Counted from the stretch's first letter, positions 19,601-27,835 are shown. The stretch: 64,000 bases of DNA from Neptunomonas antarctica (GCF_001305295.1 NZ_LJSI01000050.1:116736-180735); one strand, 5' to 3'. Numbers and translations: made by a program. Notes: generated by a model from the sequence alone, not told the origin.

Positions 19601-19990
19601 GGTGAGTATGTCGCAGGGGTTCGTTATCGAGCCTGGCATCCGCCAACGGCGTTACATCCGATGATTGGTGTACATTCACCGTTAGTGTTTGATCTGTTTG
19701 ATACCTGGAACGGTAAGTCGGTGGGTGGTTGTACTTATCATGTGGTCCATCCGGGTGGTCGTAGTTATGAAACCTTGCCGGTCAATGCATTTGAGGCAGA
19801 ATCTCGCCGCATTAATCGATTCTGGGATTTCGGTCACACGCCTACCAGCCATGAGCCACAGACTGAGTTTAGTGATATTTGGGAGTTCTTCGTTAATGAA
19901 GAGCCTCCACGTGCGATGGAGCCTCCATTGGAGATGCCATCAGACGAGTTCCCGCATACGCTGGATTTACGTCGTCACATTGAAAAATAA
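16658..19990 (+). CDS. Transglutaminase-like / DUF2126 putative amidoligase
   Basis: 1110 residues. The N-terminal third is a transglutaminase-like peptidase fold with a complete triad: Cys180 (GSCRD), His229 (LHAWCEVY) and Asp245 (MDPTSG). The remainder is a DUF2126 region (RLTQGGEPTFVSIDD, GRHTGTGGGNHITLGA, LEFRGFEMPPHARM, ELRWAIEPWHVLGEE), proposed in comparative work to be a glutamine-synthetase-fold COOH-NH2 ligase. Together with the ATP-grasp and alpha-E genes it probably makes and trims a peptide or a peptide tag; product unknown. It starts by ATGA overlap with the alpha-E gene. Length and motifs are normal for the family. Confidence 0.9.
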   Translation: MTIRTAIHHVTEYKFDRLVSLSPHVLRLRPAAHCRTPIQGYSLNISPKDHFINWQQDPFGNFLARIVFPEKTRHLRIEVEVIADLTVINPFDFFVEESAENFPFKYDKTLKEELHPYLEITDDGPLIHEWLKGVSREPMPINDFLVAINQRLQGDIGYNIRMEPGVQACDETLKIKKGSCRDTGWLLVQIFRHLGLAARFTSGYLVQLTSDIKSLDGPSGPEKDFTDLHAWCEVYIPGAGWVGMDPTSGLFASEGHIPLACTPSPGSAAPISGGMDKCEVAFDYSNEVVRIHEDPRVTKPYTESQWKCIDAVGKAVDKQLDDLDVRLTQGGEPTFVSIDDMDSDQWNTGALGEDKLSLSNDLLLRMRDKFAPEGFLHYGQGKWYPGEELPRWALGCYWRTDGQPIWRNNDLLARIDKDYGVTVKEAEKFARSLTKRAGLRAKYLVPAYEDTLYYLWREQSLPANVDPRKLDLNDDLERQKLAKVLEQGLGDPIGYCLPIGWNYATDQWRSSPWPLRRDTLELIPGDSPMGFRLPLDSLPKVAEDERDDPQPRDPFEPVEALADSGESLNQARCDKKDSKSSVDVEVVRTTLCIEPRDGRLYLFMPPTEYLEHYVALIELIEETALEMNLPVVIEGYEPPKDSRVNCFKVTPDPGVIEVNIHPAATWKDLVNNTEVIYEEARQARLCAEKFMIDGRHTGTGGGNHITLGAASPTDSPFLRRPDLLQSFVTYWQHHPGLSYLFSGMFIGPTSQSPRVDEGRDEMLYELEVAFSQMPEGEVCEPWLVDRLMRNLLVDITGNTHRSEFCIDKLFAPGSASGRQGLLEFRGFEMPPHARMSLVQALLIRCLMVRFWKEPYKKPLVRWGTELHDRFMLPHYVWEDLREVVNDLQQHGFPFQLDWLAPFEEFRFPHYGRAQIGDTRIELRWAIEPWHVLGEEVSSFGTSRYVDSSMERLQVKVDGITPGRYVLACNGRRIPLRSTGQHGEYVAGVRYRAWHPPTALHPMIGVHSPLVFDLFDTWNGKSVGGCTYHVVHPGGRSYETLPVNAFEAESRRINRFWDFGHTPTSHEPQTEFSDIWEFFVNEEPPRAMEPPLEMPSDEFPHTLDLRRHIEK

Positions 19991-20014
19991 TCGATTATTC
20001 TAGTCTATAGGTAG

Positions 20015-20062
20015 AAGAGCTCCGTGTATAATGCAGGTCTTAAAGTTAGCCGCGGAGCTCTT
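20015..20062 (+). promoter_or_regulatory. Inverted repeat flanking TATAAT and covering the next gene's ribosome-binding site
   Basis: AAGAGCTCCG (20015-20024) and its exact reverse complement CGGAGCTCTT (20053-20062) flank a 28-nt loop. The loop holds a perfect TATAAT (20027-20032). The right arm contains the GGAG that serves the start at 20065/20068. Readthrough RNA from the left could fold and hide that site. RNA starting at the internal -10 would lack the left arm. No good -35 is visible. Confidence 0.45.
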
Positions 20063-20067
20063 AGTTG

Positions 20068-22629
20068 ATGGATAAACCATCTGTGAATACGCTGAATACA
20101 TTTGATTATCCCAACTCAGGTGATGGATATGACGAGGTGTATGGTAATCAGCCGCTAATGAATGATCATTGGCAGCATATGCTTGAAGGCTTGAAGGTCC
20201 TGGGTAAACAAGGGATTCAAGAGCGCCACCTAAAAGCTGAACGTATCCTCAGAGATGATGGTGCAACCTACAATAGTGTCTCGGCCCCGTTATCTAAAAC
20301 ATGGCAATTAGATCCAGTTCCCGTTTTATTAGGGAGCGAAGAGTGGGGAGAGATAGAAGAAGGATTATTAGAACGTTCTGAATTATTTAATTTAGTACTG
20401 AAAGACCTTTACGGTAATCGCGATTTGATCCGTCATGGCATTATTCCGCCTGAGTTAATATACAGTCATCCTGGTTTTTTACGCGCTTGTCAGGGCATGA
20501 GCCTGCCGGGTGAGCATCAACTTATCATGCATGCAACTGATATGGTTCGTGGCACTGATGGGAAAATGCTGGTTATTGGTGATCGTACACAAGCACCGAG
20601 TGGTGCAGGTTACGCATTAGAAAACCGTACAGTCATGTCACGCGTTCTACCATCGTTGTTTCGTGACAATCATGTGCATCGGTTAACACAATTTTTTCAG
20701 ACACTGCGATTAAAACTTAACAGCCTTGCGAGCCACCTGACAACAGATCAGCCTCGGGTCGTTATTTTAACGCCAGGGTCATACAGTGAAACCTACTTTG
20801 AGCATGCTTATCTTGCGAGTTATCTGGGATATCCATTAGTACAGGGTAGTGATCTTCGCGTCAGTAATGGCTACCTCTGGATGAAATCCTTGGGCGAACT
20901 GGAACGGGTTGATGTGGTATTACGTCGTATCGACGATCGTTTTGCAGATCCCGTTGAACTTAAAAGTGATTCTAATCTTGGTGTTCCGGGGTTATTGGAA
21001 GTTGTACGTTCAGGTAAGGTTATCATTGCTAATCCATTGGGTTCCGGGGTGCTTGAAAACCCGGCACTGTTGAGATACTTACCGCAAATCAGTGTGCATT
21101 TTCTAGGTCGTGAACCACGTTTAGCATCAGTAAAAACCTATTGGTGCGGAAATTCTCAGGATTTAGCTTACGTGCTGGATAATATTCAGCGCCTGGTCAT
21201 TAAGCCTACTTTTCAAAAGCAAGGAACTGAAAGTGTATTTGGTTCGCAGTTGAGCGAAAAACAACGTGAATTACTTAAAACTCAATTAAAATCAACCCCC
21301 TTTAATTATGTAGCACAAGAGTATATTCGTCCTTCAACGACGCCTTCGTGGAGCGGTAATCAGTTAGTGCCCCGGCCCACTGTGCTACGTGGTTTTTCTG
21401 TGGCAGGTGAATCATCCTACAGAGTAATGCCGGGTGGGTTGACGAGAGCAGGCAATGCTTCCGGAAGTTTAAACCTTACTAATCAGCAAGGTGCGGTGAG
21501 TAAAGATACATGGATTATTGCATCTGAACCGGAAGTGCAGGAAATATCCCTTCGCGACGTTCCGGTGTGGTCTGCACCGATAACCAAACAACAGCCCCGT
21601 GCTACTTTCCCCTGCAGGGTAGTCGAGAACCTTTTCTGGATGGGCCGCTACGCAGAGAGAGCCGAATCGGCTTTACGACTGTTAAGGACTGTTTTTGTGC
21701 AGTTCAATAGCACTTATCACATGCCAGAACCAACCCGACAGTTGTTGTTGAGAACCGTGACGCAGGTAACAACGACCTATCCTGGTTTCACCGTCGAAGA
21801 TCCTGAGCTATACGCTGAGCCAGAATCTGAATTACTGGCTGTAATTCTTGATGCGGAGCGTAATGGCAGTATCAGCAGTAACCTTAATGCATTAATTCAC
21901 TGTGCGGATCAAGCCAGAGAGTTGCTTTCAGCGGATACGCAGCGTGTTATTAACGATCTTCGTGACGAGTTAGATGCCTTAACCGGTGAATTACAACACG
22001 GTCTGAATGCAGCGCCGGAAGAGGCGCTTGATCCGTTAGTTACCACGCTGTTAGCACTATCAGGACTGTGGCAGGAAAGCATGATTCGTGGTCTGGGTTG
22101 GCGTTTCATGGATATGGGACGTCGCGTTGAAAAAGCAGTACAGGCCGTACGTCTGCTGCGGGCAACATTAGTCCAAGTGTTGCCGGAAGATGAGCAGTTA
22201 CGTGTACTTGAAGCTGTATTACTGAGTTCTGAAGCGTTGATTACTTTCCGTCGCCGCTACCATTACGATAGTGATATGGCCAGAGGTCTTGAATTGCTGA
22301 TTCACGATAATAGCAACCCACGCTCAATATTCTACCAAATTGAATTGTTACGCCAGCACCTGTCAGAGTTGCCCTCTACTGCGCACGGAGTAGGACTAGA
22401 AAAAGAAGACCGTTATTTACTGGAAGCGTCTTCGGCTATCCAATTAAGTACGCTGGATGACTTAGTCGCTGAAGATGATATCAATGCTATCCGAGTCGGC
22501 CTTAATCGATTACTCACGAGACTTGAGCATCTGTTACAAGAAACGTCCACACAAATCAGTAACAAATACTTCGATCAAGTTAAGGTTCACCAGCAGCTTG
22601 TGCGAACCAATTGGGATGAGGAACTATGA
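20068..22629 (+). CDS. Fused circularly permuted ATP-grasp / alpha-E protein
   Basis: About 853 residues. The N-terminal half is a CP-ATP-grasp domain (PLSKTWQLDPVPVLLGSEEW, APSGAGYALENRTVMSRVLP, VVILTPGSYSETYFEHAYLA, ERVDVVLRRIDDRFADPVEL), paralogous to the protein at 14264-15727. After a short linker the C-terminal half is an alpha-E domain (VVENLFWMGRYAERAESALRLLR), paralogous to 15717-16661. The domain order equals the gene order of the stand-alone cluster, so the two clusters represent split and fused versions. A TTG at 20065 sits closer to GGAG and could be the true start. The stop overlaps the following transglutaminase gene (ATGA). Confidence 0.88.
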   Translation: MDKPSVNTLNTFDYPNSGDGYDEVYGNQPLMNDHWQHMLEGLKVLGKQGIQERHLKAERILRDDGATYNSVSAPLSKTWQLDPVPVLLGSEEWGEIEEGLLERSELFNLVLKDLYGNRDLIRHGIIPPELIYSHPGFLRACQGMSLPGEHQLIMHATDMVRGTDGKMLVIGDRTQAPSGAGYALENRTVMSRVLPSLFRDNHVHRLTQFFQTLRLKLNSLASHLTTDQPRVVILTPGSYSETYFEHAYLASYLGYPLVQGSDLRVSNGYLWMKSLGELERVDVVLRRIDDRFADPVELKSDSNLGVPGLLEVVRSGKVIIANPLGSGVLENPALLRYLPQISVHFLGREPRLASVKTYWCGNSQDLAYVLDNIQRLVIKPTFQKQGTESVFGSQLSEKQRELLKTQLKSTPFNYVAQEYIRPSTTPSWSGNQLVPRPTVLRGFSVAGESSYRVMPGGLTRAGNASGSLNLTNQQGAVSKDTWIIASEPEVQEISLRDVPVWSAPITKQQPRATFPCRVVENLFWMGRYAERAESALRLLRTVFVQFNSTYHMPEPTRQLLLRTVTQVTTTYPGFTVEDPELYAEPESELLAVILDAERNGSISSNLNALIHCADQARELLSADTQRVINDLRDELDALTGELQHGLNAAPEEALDPLVTTLLALSGLWQESMIRGLGWRFMDMGRRVEKAVQAVRLLRATLVQVLPEDEQLRVLEAVLLSSEALITFRRRYHYDSDMARGLELLIHDNSNPRSIFYQIELLRQHLSELPSTAHGVGLEKEDRYLLEASSAIQLSTLDDLVAEDDINAIRVGLNRLLTRLEHLLQETSTQISNKYFDQVKVHQQLVRTNWDEEL

Positions 22630-23564
22630 TTTATAGCATCCGTCATGTAACTCATTATGAATATCAAAAGCCTGTATCCCTGTGCTACAACCTTGCTTAT
22701 TTGTTACCACGAGAAACAGATTACCAAACCTGCTTGACTAGCTCTATTCAGATTAATCCACTGCAAACCGTAGGCCGTCGACGTCTAGACTATTTTGGCA
22801 ATCAGGCCTATCACTTTTCTCTTGAAAAACCTCATCGGGAACTCATTGTCGATGTTCAAAGCGAGATAAGGGTCCATGACGCTAAATATTCTCATGAACG
22901 GGATTTAGATCTCGATCTTGGTATGACATGTGGTAATGCGTTAATGCGGCTACAGCAAAGTCGGGATATGGCTGATTTGGAAGCGCGTGAATTTATTCTG
23001 GACTCGCCAATGATTCGAGCCTCTGCGCCATTGCGTGAGTATGCACGTACTTCCTTTAATCGAGACCGTCCACTGTTATCGGCTGTACGCGAATTGACAC
23101 ACCGGATCTACGAAGAGTTTACATATGATCCTTCCTCAACCAGTATCTCAACGCCCCTGGCAGAAGTGCTTCGTAGTAAAAGGGGTGTTTGCCAGGACTT
23201 TGCTCATTTTGCCGTCGGTTGTTTGCGCTCTATGGGTTTTCCAGCGCGCTATGTGAGTGGCTATTTAGAAACATTGCCGCCGCCAGGTAAAATTAAATTA
23301 GTGGGCAGTGATGCTTCGCATGCCTGGTTTGCTGTGTATTCGCCAGGGGAAGGGTGGTTTGAATTTGATCCTACCAACGATAATATGCCAGCAGAAAACC
23401 ATATCACCACGGCCTGGGGACGAGACTTTGGCGACGTATCTCCTATTAAAGGGGTTTTCTTTGACGGCGGAAAAAGTCAAAAACTGACAGTATCTGTGGA
23501 TGTTAATCGTATGGAAACCAGGCGCATAGAAACAGGTCAAACTCAGATTATACCAACAACTTGA
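22626..23564 (+). CDS. Transglutaminase-like cysteine peptidase
   Basis: 312 residues with an N-terminal bacterial transglutaminase-like beta domain (MIYSIRHVTHYEYQKPVSLCYN) and a catalytic core with Cys189 (RGVCQDFAHFA), His232 (ASHAWFAVY) and Asp248 (EFDPTND). It shares its fold with the N-terminus of the 16658-19990 protein but lacks the DUF2126 ligase. It overlaps the fused ATP-grasp/alpha-E gene by 4 nt and is likely cotranslated. In the family these enzymes are thought to cleave or transfer peptide bonds made by the partner ligase; the substrate is unknown. It probably ends the operon. Confidence 0.88.
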   Translation: MIYSIRHVTHYEYQKPVSLCYNLAYLLPRETDYQTCLTSSIQINPLQTVGRRRLDYFGNQAYHFSLEKPHRELIVDVQSEIRVHDAKYSHERDLDLDLGMTCGNALMRLQQSRDMADLEAREFILDSPMIRASAPLREYARTSFNRDRPLLSAVRELTHRIYEEFTYDPSSTSISTPLAEVLRSKRGVCQDFAHFAVGCLRSMGFPARYVSGYLETLPPPGKIKLVGSDASHAWFAVYSPGEGWFEFDPTNDNMPAENHITTAWGRDFGDVSPIKGVFFDGGKSQKLTVSVDVNRMETRRIETGQTQIIPTT

Positions 23565-23676
23565 CGAGGGTAGAGTCACTAAGAAACGTCACTGTATTTT
23601 AGTCGTTTGCGATAAAGGTATAGAAATACCTATCCACATTAAAAATTTATTATCAGATTAGGTAAGGCATTTATTA

Positions 23677-24387
23677 ATGAGTACTATCCATTTTGTTGGT
23701 GGCGAAAAAGGCGGTGTTGGAAAATCAGTTTTCTCCAGGCTTATGTCTCAATATTGCTTAGAGAATTCTCACCCATTTATAGGGTTTGACGCCGATCAAT
23801 CACATGCAACATTAACGCGTTTTTATCCTGACTTTACTCGCCCACTCAATCTTGATTTCTTTGAAAGCACAGATGAAATAATGGAGAAGGCTCTAGAGGC
23901 TGAGCAGCATGTTATTGTTGATCTACCGGCTCAAAGCGAGCGCTTCCTTGATCGTTGGATTGAGGAGAACGGCGTTCTGGAAATGTGTGAGGAGATGAAT
24001 ATTTCCATCGTTTACTGGTATGTTGTGGATGATGGGTTAGATTCTGCTCATCTGATTGATAATTTCCTGAAAAAATATAACGATGTACTTGATTTTGTTG
24101 TAGTCAAAAACGAAGGGCGTGGTACTAATTTTTCTGCGATTGATGCATCGCTTACTAAGCATGTTGGAAGCGCAAGAAAAAGAAAACTGCAACAAGCCAT
24201 GCTTCCGGGTTTGCATAAAGAAACTATGCGCAAAATTGATAAATTGAGTTTTAGTTTCTGGGGAGCCGGTAATATCAAAGGAAACGGTTTTGCGCATCTA
24301 AGTTTGATGGAAAGACAGCGAACAAAAGTTTGGTTGAAAAAGTCTTATCACATGATGGATTATCTCTTTGATAATCTTAAAAAATAA
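23677..24387 (+). CDS. ParA/MinD-like P-loop ATPase, function unknown
   Basis: 236 residues with a deviant Walker A motif (GGEKGGVGKS) at residues 8-17, DADQSHATL at about 38-46 and HVIVDLPAQ as the Walker B region. This places it in the ParA/MinD/TraL-like group of ATPases that dimerise on ATP. There is no ParB or centromere-like repeat next to it and no plasmid gene, so chromosome or plasmid partitioning is not supported. It begins after AAGG. A weak terminator follows. Related single genes occur on both plasmids and chromosomes. Confidence 0.7.
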   Translation: MSTIHFVGGEKGGVGKSVFSRLMSQYCLENSHPFIGFDADQSHATLTRFYPDFTRPLNLDFFESTDEIMEKALEAEQHVIVDLPAQSERFLDRWIEENGVLEMCEEMNISIVYWYVVDDGLDSAHLIDNFLKKYNDVLDFVVVKNEGRGTNFSAIDASLTKHVGSARKRKLQQAMLPGLHKETMRKIDKLSFSFWGAGNIKGNGFAHLSLMERQRTKVWLKKSYHMMDYLFDNLKK

Positions 24388-24392
24388 AATAT

Positions 24393-24427
24393 TTAAGACA
24401 TTTATTTAAGGTCTTAATCTGTTTTTT
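24393..24427 (+). terminator. Weak intrinsic terminator candidate after the ParA-like gene
   Basis: TTAAGAC (24393-24399) pairs with GTCTTAA (24411-24417), followed after four bases by six T residues (24422-24427). The stem is short and AT-rich, so termination would be inefficient. The position, 5 nt after the stop codon, fits. Confidence 0.4.
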
Positions 24428-24483
24428 AATAAGGCTGTTACAATTTTTAGGATAATATGTATCAGCTTTATTATTAGTTAGCA

Positions 24484-24492
24484 TGCTATAAT
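24484..24492 (+). promoter_or_regulatory. Extended -10 promoter element upstream of the SHOCT gene
   Basis: TGCTATAAT is a perfect extended -10 (TG-n-TATAAT). No strong -35 is present, as is usual for such promoters. Transcription from here would give a leader of about 145 nt before the start at 24644. Confidence 0.45.
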
Positions 24493-24643
24493 AAAGTATC
24501 ATTGGACATTGTAGATATATAGTCAAAATATCGCGTTTTACGCCATTAGTATAGACTCTTGGCGTATCTCATCTGCCCCGATAAGGCCATGCGCCACCAC
24601 TAAACCGAATTTTAAAGAGCTTACAAAGCTTAGAGAGAGCACC

Positions 24644-25456
24644 ATGCAAAAACTTACCCAAGCGGGCCAAAATTTGGTCAATGATGTTGCGTCCCGATAT
24701 AACCTGAGTACTGATTCTGTCATCAATATGCTAATTGCAGTTAATAATGGTGGTGGCTCTATGGCGCAGTTTAATTGCCCCGAACTCGGTGGTTCAGGCC
24801 AGTGGATGAGAGGCGGCATGACCATGGTAGGCGATATGTTTAACAATGGTTTAAAAAACACTGTTGATAACCTATGTAATGAACTAGCTAACGCTTTGGC
24901 TAATATGGAAGTCTTTCCTAAGGCACCTGCCGGCACGAGAGGTAGTAATCAATGGTGGCCTTCTGATCTGGGCGTGCCTTTTAGTAGCGGCGCTCAGAAC
25001 AATACCCGCTATGCTATTTTTCCAAACCGACTCGCCGTTGATATGGGTGGACAAGTGACTGTCTACAACACATTGGATAACAATATTGGTGGTGTAAGTC
25101 AGCAGCAGGGTGGTAACAACTCACTGACCTTTAGTAGCCAGTACGGGACTATTGCGGTATCGACTCTACCTATTGTTTCTGGCCCGGGCATGCCGTCTGC
25201 ACCGCAGACAAACTTTGTTGAGCCGGCCCCTCAGCCATTTAATACTTTTGAGCCAGCCAAGCAAAACGCTAATTCAAATTCTAATACAAACTCTAATACA
25301 GCGCCGTTAGCTGTATCAGCTAGTACTAATATGAATGCGTCATCGAGTAATGACATCATACAACTAATCGAAAAACTCTCTCAGTTACGTGATGCAGGGG
25401 CTTTAACCGATGTTGAATTTAATACCAAAAAATCTGAATTATTAAGCAGGCTTTAA
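24644..25456 (+). CDS. SHOCT-domain protein of unknown function
   Basis: 270 residues with no signal peptide. The N-terminal half (MQKLTQAGQNLVNDVASRYN, LIAVNNGGGSMAQFNCPELGG, GMTMVGDMFNN) has a conserved look but no known function. A low-complexity linker rich in Asn, Ser and Thr (around residues 205-225) leads to a C-terminal SHOCT motif (LIEKLSQLRDAGALTDVEFNTKKSELL). SHOCT domains are short oligomerisation modules, often at the end of membrane-associated or stress proteins. It follows the ParA-like gene but has its own promoter candidate, so cotranscription is uncertain. Confidence 0.7.
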   Translation: MQKLTQAGQNLVNDVASRYNLSTDSVINMLIAVNNGGGSMAQFNCPELGGSGQWMRGGMTMVGDMFNNGLKNTVDNLCNELANALANMEVFPKAPAGTRGSNQWWPSDLGVPFSSGAQNNTRYAIFPNRLAVDMGGQVTVYNTLDNNIGGVSQQQGGNNSLTFSSQYGTIAVSTLPIVSGPGMPSAPQTNFVEPAPQPFNTFEPAKQNANSNSNTNSNTAPLAVSASTNMNASSSNDIIQLIEKLSQLRDAGALTDVEFNTKKSELLSRL

Positions 25457-25474
25457 TAATAGCAATAGTTCGCT

Positions 25475-25519
25475 CCTCGTATTTAAATGCCGCTAAATAA
25501 GCCGATTTTAAATATGAGG
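25475..25519. repeat. Inverted repeat between convergent genes
   Basis: CCTCGTATTTAAA (25475-25487) pairs with TTTAAATATGAGG (25507-25519) with one G-U wobble and a 19-nt loop. It lies between the convergent SHOCT and histidine-kinase genes. No U-tract follows, so a terminator role is only possible. Confidence 0.35.
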
Positions 25520-25591
25520 GGTATCTTGCACTATTAAAGAGCGAGCATGGCCTGGGCTAAATAACATCAACCGTTGGTTCTGCGCCCACCT

Positions 25592-26956
25592 TTACTTTTT
25601 TGATATTTTAAAAAAGTCTACGCTCACTTCAAATCCATCTGCCCGCCCGGTCGCCGGGGAGTTAAACGTCATCGCTGCACCTGCGCCTGTGACTATTGCA
25701 TCGGCAATTGCCAACCCAAGCCCCAAGCCTTGAACAGAGATATTTGATCTCACAAAGCGTCGCCGCAGCTGCACGAGTGTCTCGGCAGGTATAACAGGTG
25801 CGGCATTGACGATGCTTAATACGCCTTTGGAAGAAAAGCTTATCTCTATAGGTTGGTTGCTGGCACCGTGTTTGATGGCATTATCCAGTAAATTCCGAAC
25901 CAAAATAGCAAAAGCATCCGGATCTATAACGGACATAAATGCTCCGTCCTGCGGCAGTATAAGCTTAATCATGCTTGCGGGGAATGATCGTTGCATGTCG
26001 TCAACGACCAGCCTTAACAAGCTAGCCAGATCATGTCGTTCGGTGGATAAAAGCCCTCCTCCTTCAGCCTTGGCCAGTTGCATCAGCTTTTCTGATAAAC
26101 CTGATAAGCCTCGCAACGTCGCTTCAATTTTCACCATCTTATCTTTAACGGTTCCCGCTGAAACCCCGTGCTGTAGCCGTTGAATTTGTGCCAATGCCGT
26201 AGCAATGGGTGTGCGTAATTCATGGGCACTGTTAGCCGTGAACGATCGTTCTGATTCTAGCGCCCGGCGCAGGCGATCCAATAAATCATTGACAGACTCG
26301 GCGATAGTGTTGATTTCAGCTGGCAAACCTTCCACTGTGACCGCTGAGAGATCGCCACTGCCGCGAGATTCAATTTGATCTCGATAGGTAAGAACATGGC
26401 GCAAACTGTAACGGACAAATGCCCAGCTACCCATAAAACAGAGGGGAATAAGCAATACTAATGGCCATAATAAAGTGGCTGCCATTTCAATGATGGCATC
26501 TCGCCTTTGAGTCAGCGGTTCGGCAACCTCTATGTGTAATGTATTTTGTACCGCCCAGGCGCCATAAAACCGATAAGTTACCGATGAGCTAAAGCCTTTG
26601 TGTAAGGTTTTATTAAACACCGTAGGATCAGCGTTATGTGATTGTAATAAAATCGTTCCGGACTCATCACGGACGATGTATACAAGCTGCTCATCATGGG
26701 CTTCAAATGACATGATTTGTTGTGATTGTCCTGGTATCTCTCTATTGGTTATTTCAACAACGGCGAGCGGCATGATACGTTGCGCCGTTTCTGCCAGTGC
26801 GCTATCGAAGAGTTCATTAAGTTTGTTGTGTGACACGTAGACGGTACTTAATAGCGCCAGCATCCAGAGTAAAGTCACTCCAAGAGTTAAACCAATTCCC
26901 AGGGTTTTCTGCAGACTTTGCGGCTTTTTTTGTAAAGAGTTTCGTAAAAATCTCAT
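25592..26956 (-). CDS. Sensor histidine kinase, QseC-like
   Basis: 454 residues. One membrane helix near residues 20-45 (GIGLTLGVTLLWMLALLSTVYV), a periplasmic sensor region of about 120 residues, a second helix near 165-185, a HAMP-type linker, then the kinase core. The phosphoacceptor is His245 in SAHELRTPIATAL, with N-box NLLDNAIKHGAS and G-box LGLGLAIADAIV. Architecture and the pairing with an OmpR-type regulator resemble QseC/PmrB-type kinases. The signal is unknown; the nearby reductase genes suggest iron or redox state (inference). It starts by ATGA overlap with the regulator gene, so the pair forms one operon. Confidence 0.9.
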   Translation of the reverse strand: MRFLRNSLQKKPQSLQKTLGIGLTLGVTLLWMLALLSTVYVSHNKLNELFDSALAETAQRIMPLAVVEITNREIPGQSQQIMSFEAHDEQLVYIVRDESGTILLQSHNADPTVFNKTLHKGFSSSVTYRFYGAWAVQNTLHIEVAEPLTQRRDAIIEMAATLLWPLVLLIPLCFMGSWAFVRYSLRHVLTYRDQIESRGSGDLSAVTVEGLPAEINTIAESVNDLLDRLRRALESERSFTANSAHELRTPIATALAQIQRLQHGVSAGTVKDKMVKIEATLRGLSGLSEKLMQLAKAEGGGLLSTERHDLASLLRLVVDDMQRSFPASMIKLILPQDGAFMSVIDPDAFAILVRNLLDNAIKHGASNQPIEISFSSKGVLSIVNAAPVIPAETLVQLRRRFVRSNISVQGLGLGLAIADAIVTGAGAAMTFNSPATGRADGFEVSVDFFKISKK

Positions 26957-27612
26957 GAAAATTTCATCCGGTATCCCAAGCCGCGAACTGTTTCTAGCTG
27001 ACCCCTATCCAATTTTTTACGAAGACGACTGATATAAACTTCAATGGTGTTACTTTCGATTTCTGATCCAAAAGCATAAAGATGGTCTTCTAGTTGTGAT
27101 TTTGAGAGCACGGTGCCGGGTCTTTGAATAAAGGCTTCAAACAAGGCCCACTCCCGTGCCGTTAAATTAATCGAAACGCCATCACGAGAAATGAAATGCC
27201 TGGTCAGATCAACTTCCAAGGTTCCGATCTTAATTATGGGGTTGGGATTTCCCGCATAACGCCTGGCAACGGCTGCTATGCGAGCGGAAAGCTCTGATAG
27301 ATCGAAGGGTTTTACCAGGTAATCATCCGCACCGGCATTCAAGCCTTTTATCCGATCAGAAATTTGATCTCTGGCGGTTAAAATAATCACTGGGGTTGTT
27401 TCGCCGGACTTACGTATCTTTTTCAATAAATCGATTCCATTGCCGTCTGGAAGCATCAGATCAAGAAGCATTAGATCATAGTGGGTTGTGTGAAGGCAGG
27501 CTTGGGCATGGGAAATACTTTGAACCCAGTCAATCGCATGACCTTCCTCTGTGATTTGCTCCTGTATTACTTCGCCTAACCCTTCAGCATCCTCTACCAA
27601 TAATAATCGCAT
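26953..27612 (-). CDS. OmpR-family response regulator, QseB-like
   Basis: 219 residues: a receiver domain with phosphoacceptor Asp51 (LLDLMLPDGNG), Thr (ILTAR) and Lys (YLVKPF), then a winged-helix DNA-binding domain (NLTAREWALFEAFIQRPGTVLS, NTIEVYISRLRKKLDRG). Size and motifs match QseB/PmrA-type regulators. AGGGGA precedes the start. A direct-repeat operator with a matching -10 lies upstream at 27648-27680, and the same operator occurs before the divergent reductase gene and before the PepSY gene. It is the obvious candidate to bind them and to regulate itself. Confidence 0.92.
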   Translation of the reverse strand: MRLLLVEDAEGLGEVIQEQITEEGHAIDWVQSISHAQACLHTTHYDLMLLDLMLPDGNGIDLLKKIRKSGETTPVIILTARDQISDRIKGLNAGADDYLVKPFDLSELSARIAAVARRYAGNPNPIIKIGTLEVDLTRHFISRDGVSINLTAREWALFEAFIQRPGTVLSKSQLEDHLYAFGSEIESNTIEVYISRLRKKLDRGQLETVRGLGYRMKFS

Positions 27613-27647
27613 CTGTTTCCCCTGACAGCCTGTCGGAATTAGCGCTG

Positions 27648-27680
27648 ATCATAACCCAGGTTCCTGACAATAAGCTGAAA
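27648..27680 (-). promoter_or_regulatory. Direct-repeat operator and -10 of the two-component operon
   Basis: On the minus strand TTTCAG-N5-TGTCAGGAA occupies 27680-27661, and TATGAT (-10) occupies 27653-27648, starting exactly 16 nt after the first base of TGTCAG. The hexamer spacing of 11 bp is typical of OmpR-family dimer sites. The same geometry occurs at 27773-27805 and 29188-29220. Confidence 0.72.
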
Positions 27681-27772
27681 AGAATAAGGTTAGATAATAG
27701 CAACATACGGATTAGTTTAGATTCTCATCTACGTTCAATCATCCTGCCCATGTATTACGTCTGAATTTGTAT

Positions 27773-27805
27773 TTTCAGGTGGCTGTCAGGAAAGCCCGAT
27801 AAAAT
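27773..27805 (+). promoter_or_regulatory. Direct-repeat operator and -10 of the ferric reductase gene
   Basis: TTTCAG (27773-27778), five bases, TGTCAGGAA (27784-27792), then TAAAAT (27800-27805) as the -10. The operator covers the place where a -35 would be, suggesting activation. The arrangement equals the sites at 27648-27680 and 29188-29220. Confidence 0.72.
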
Positions 27806-27835
27806 GAGCATTCAATGCATCATCGGAGGGCTAAG

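Noticed and set aside
23677..24387. Plasmid or prophage partition locus
   Set aside because: Only the ATPase is present; no ParB, centromere repeats, replication or phage genes nearby.
27616..27638. Possible fourth copy of the TGTCAGG operator just before the response-regulator start
   Set aside because: Only the TGTCAGG half matches, and the sequence also serves as the AGGGGA ribosome-binding site; the -10 would overlap the start codon.
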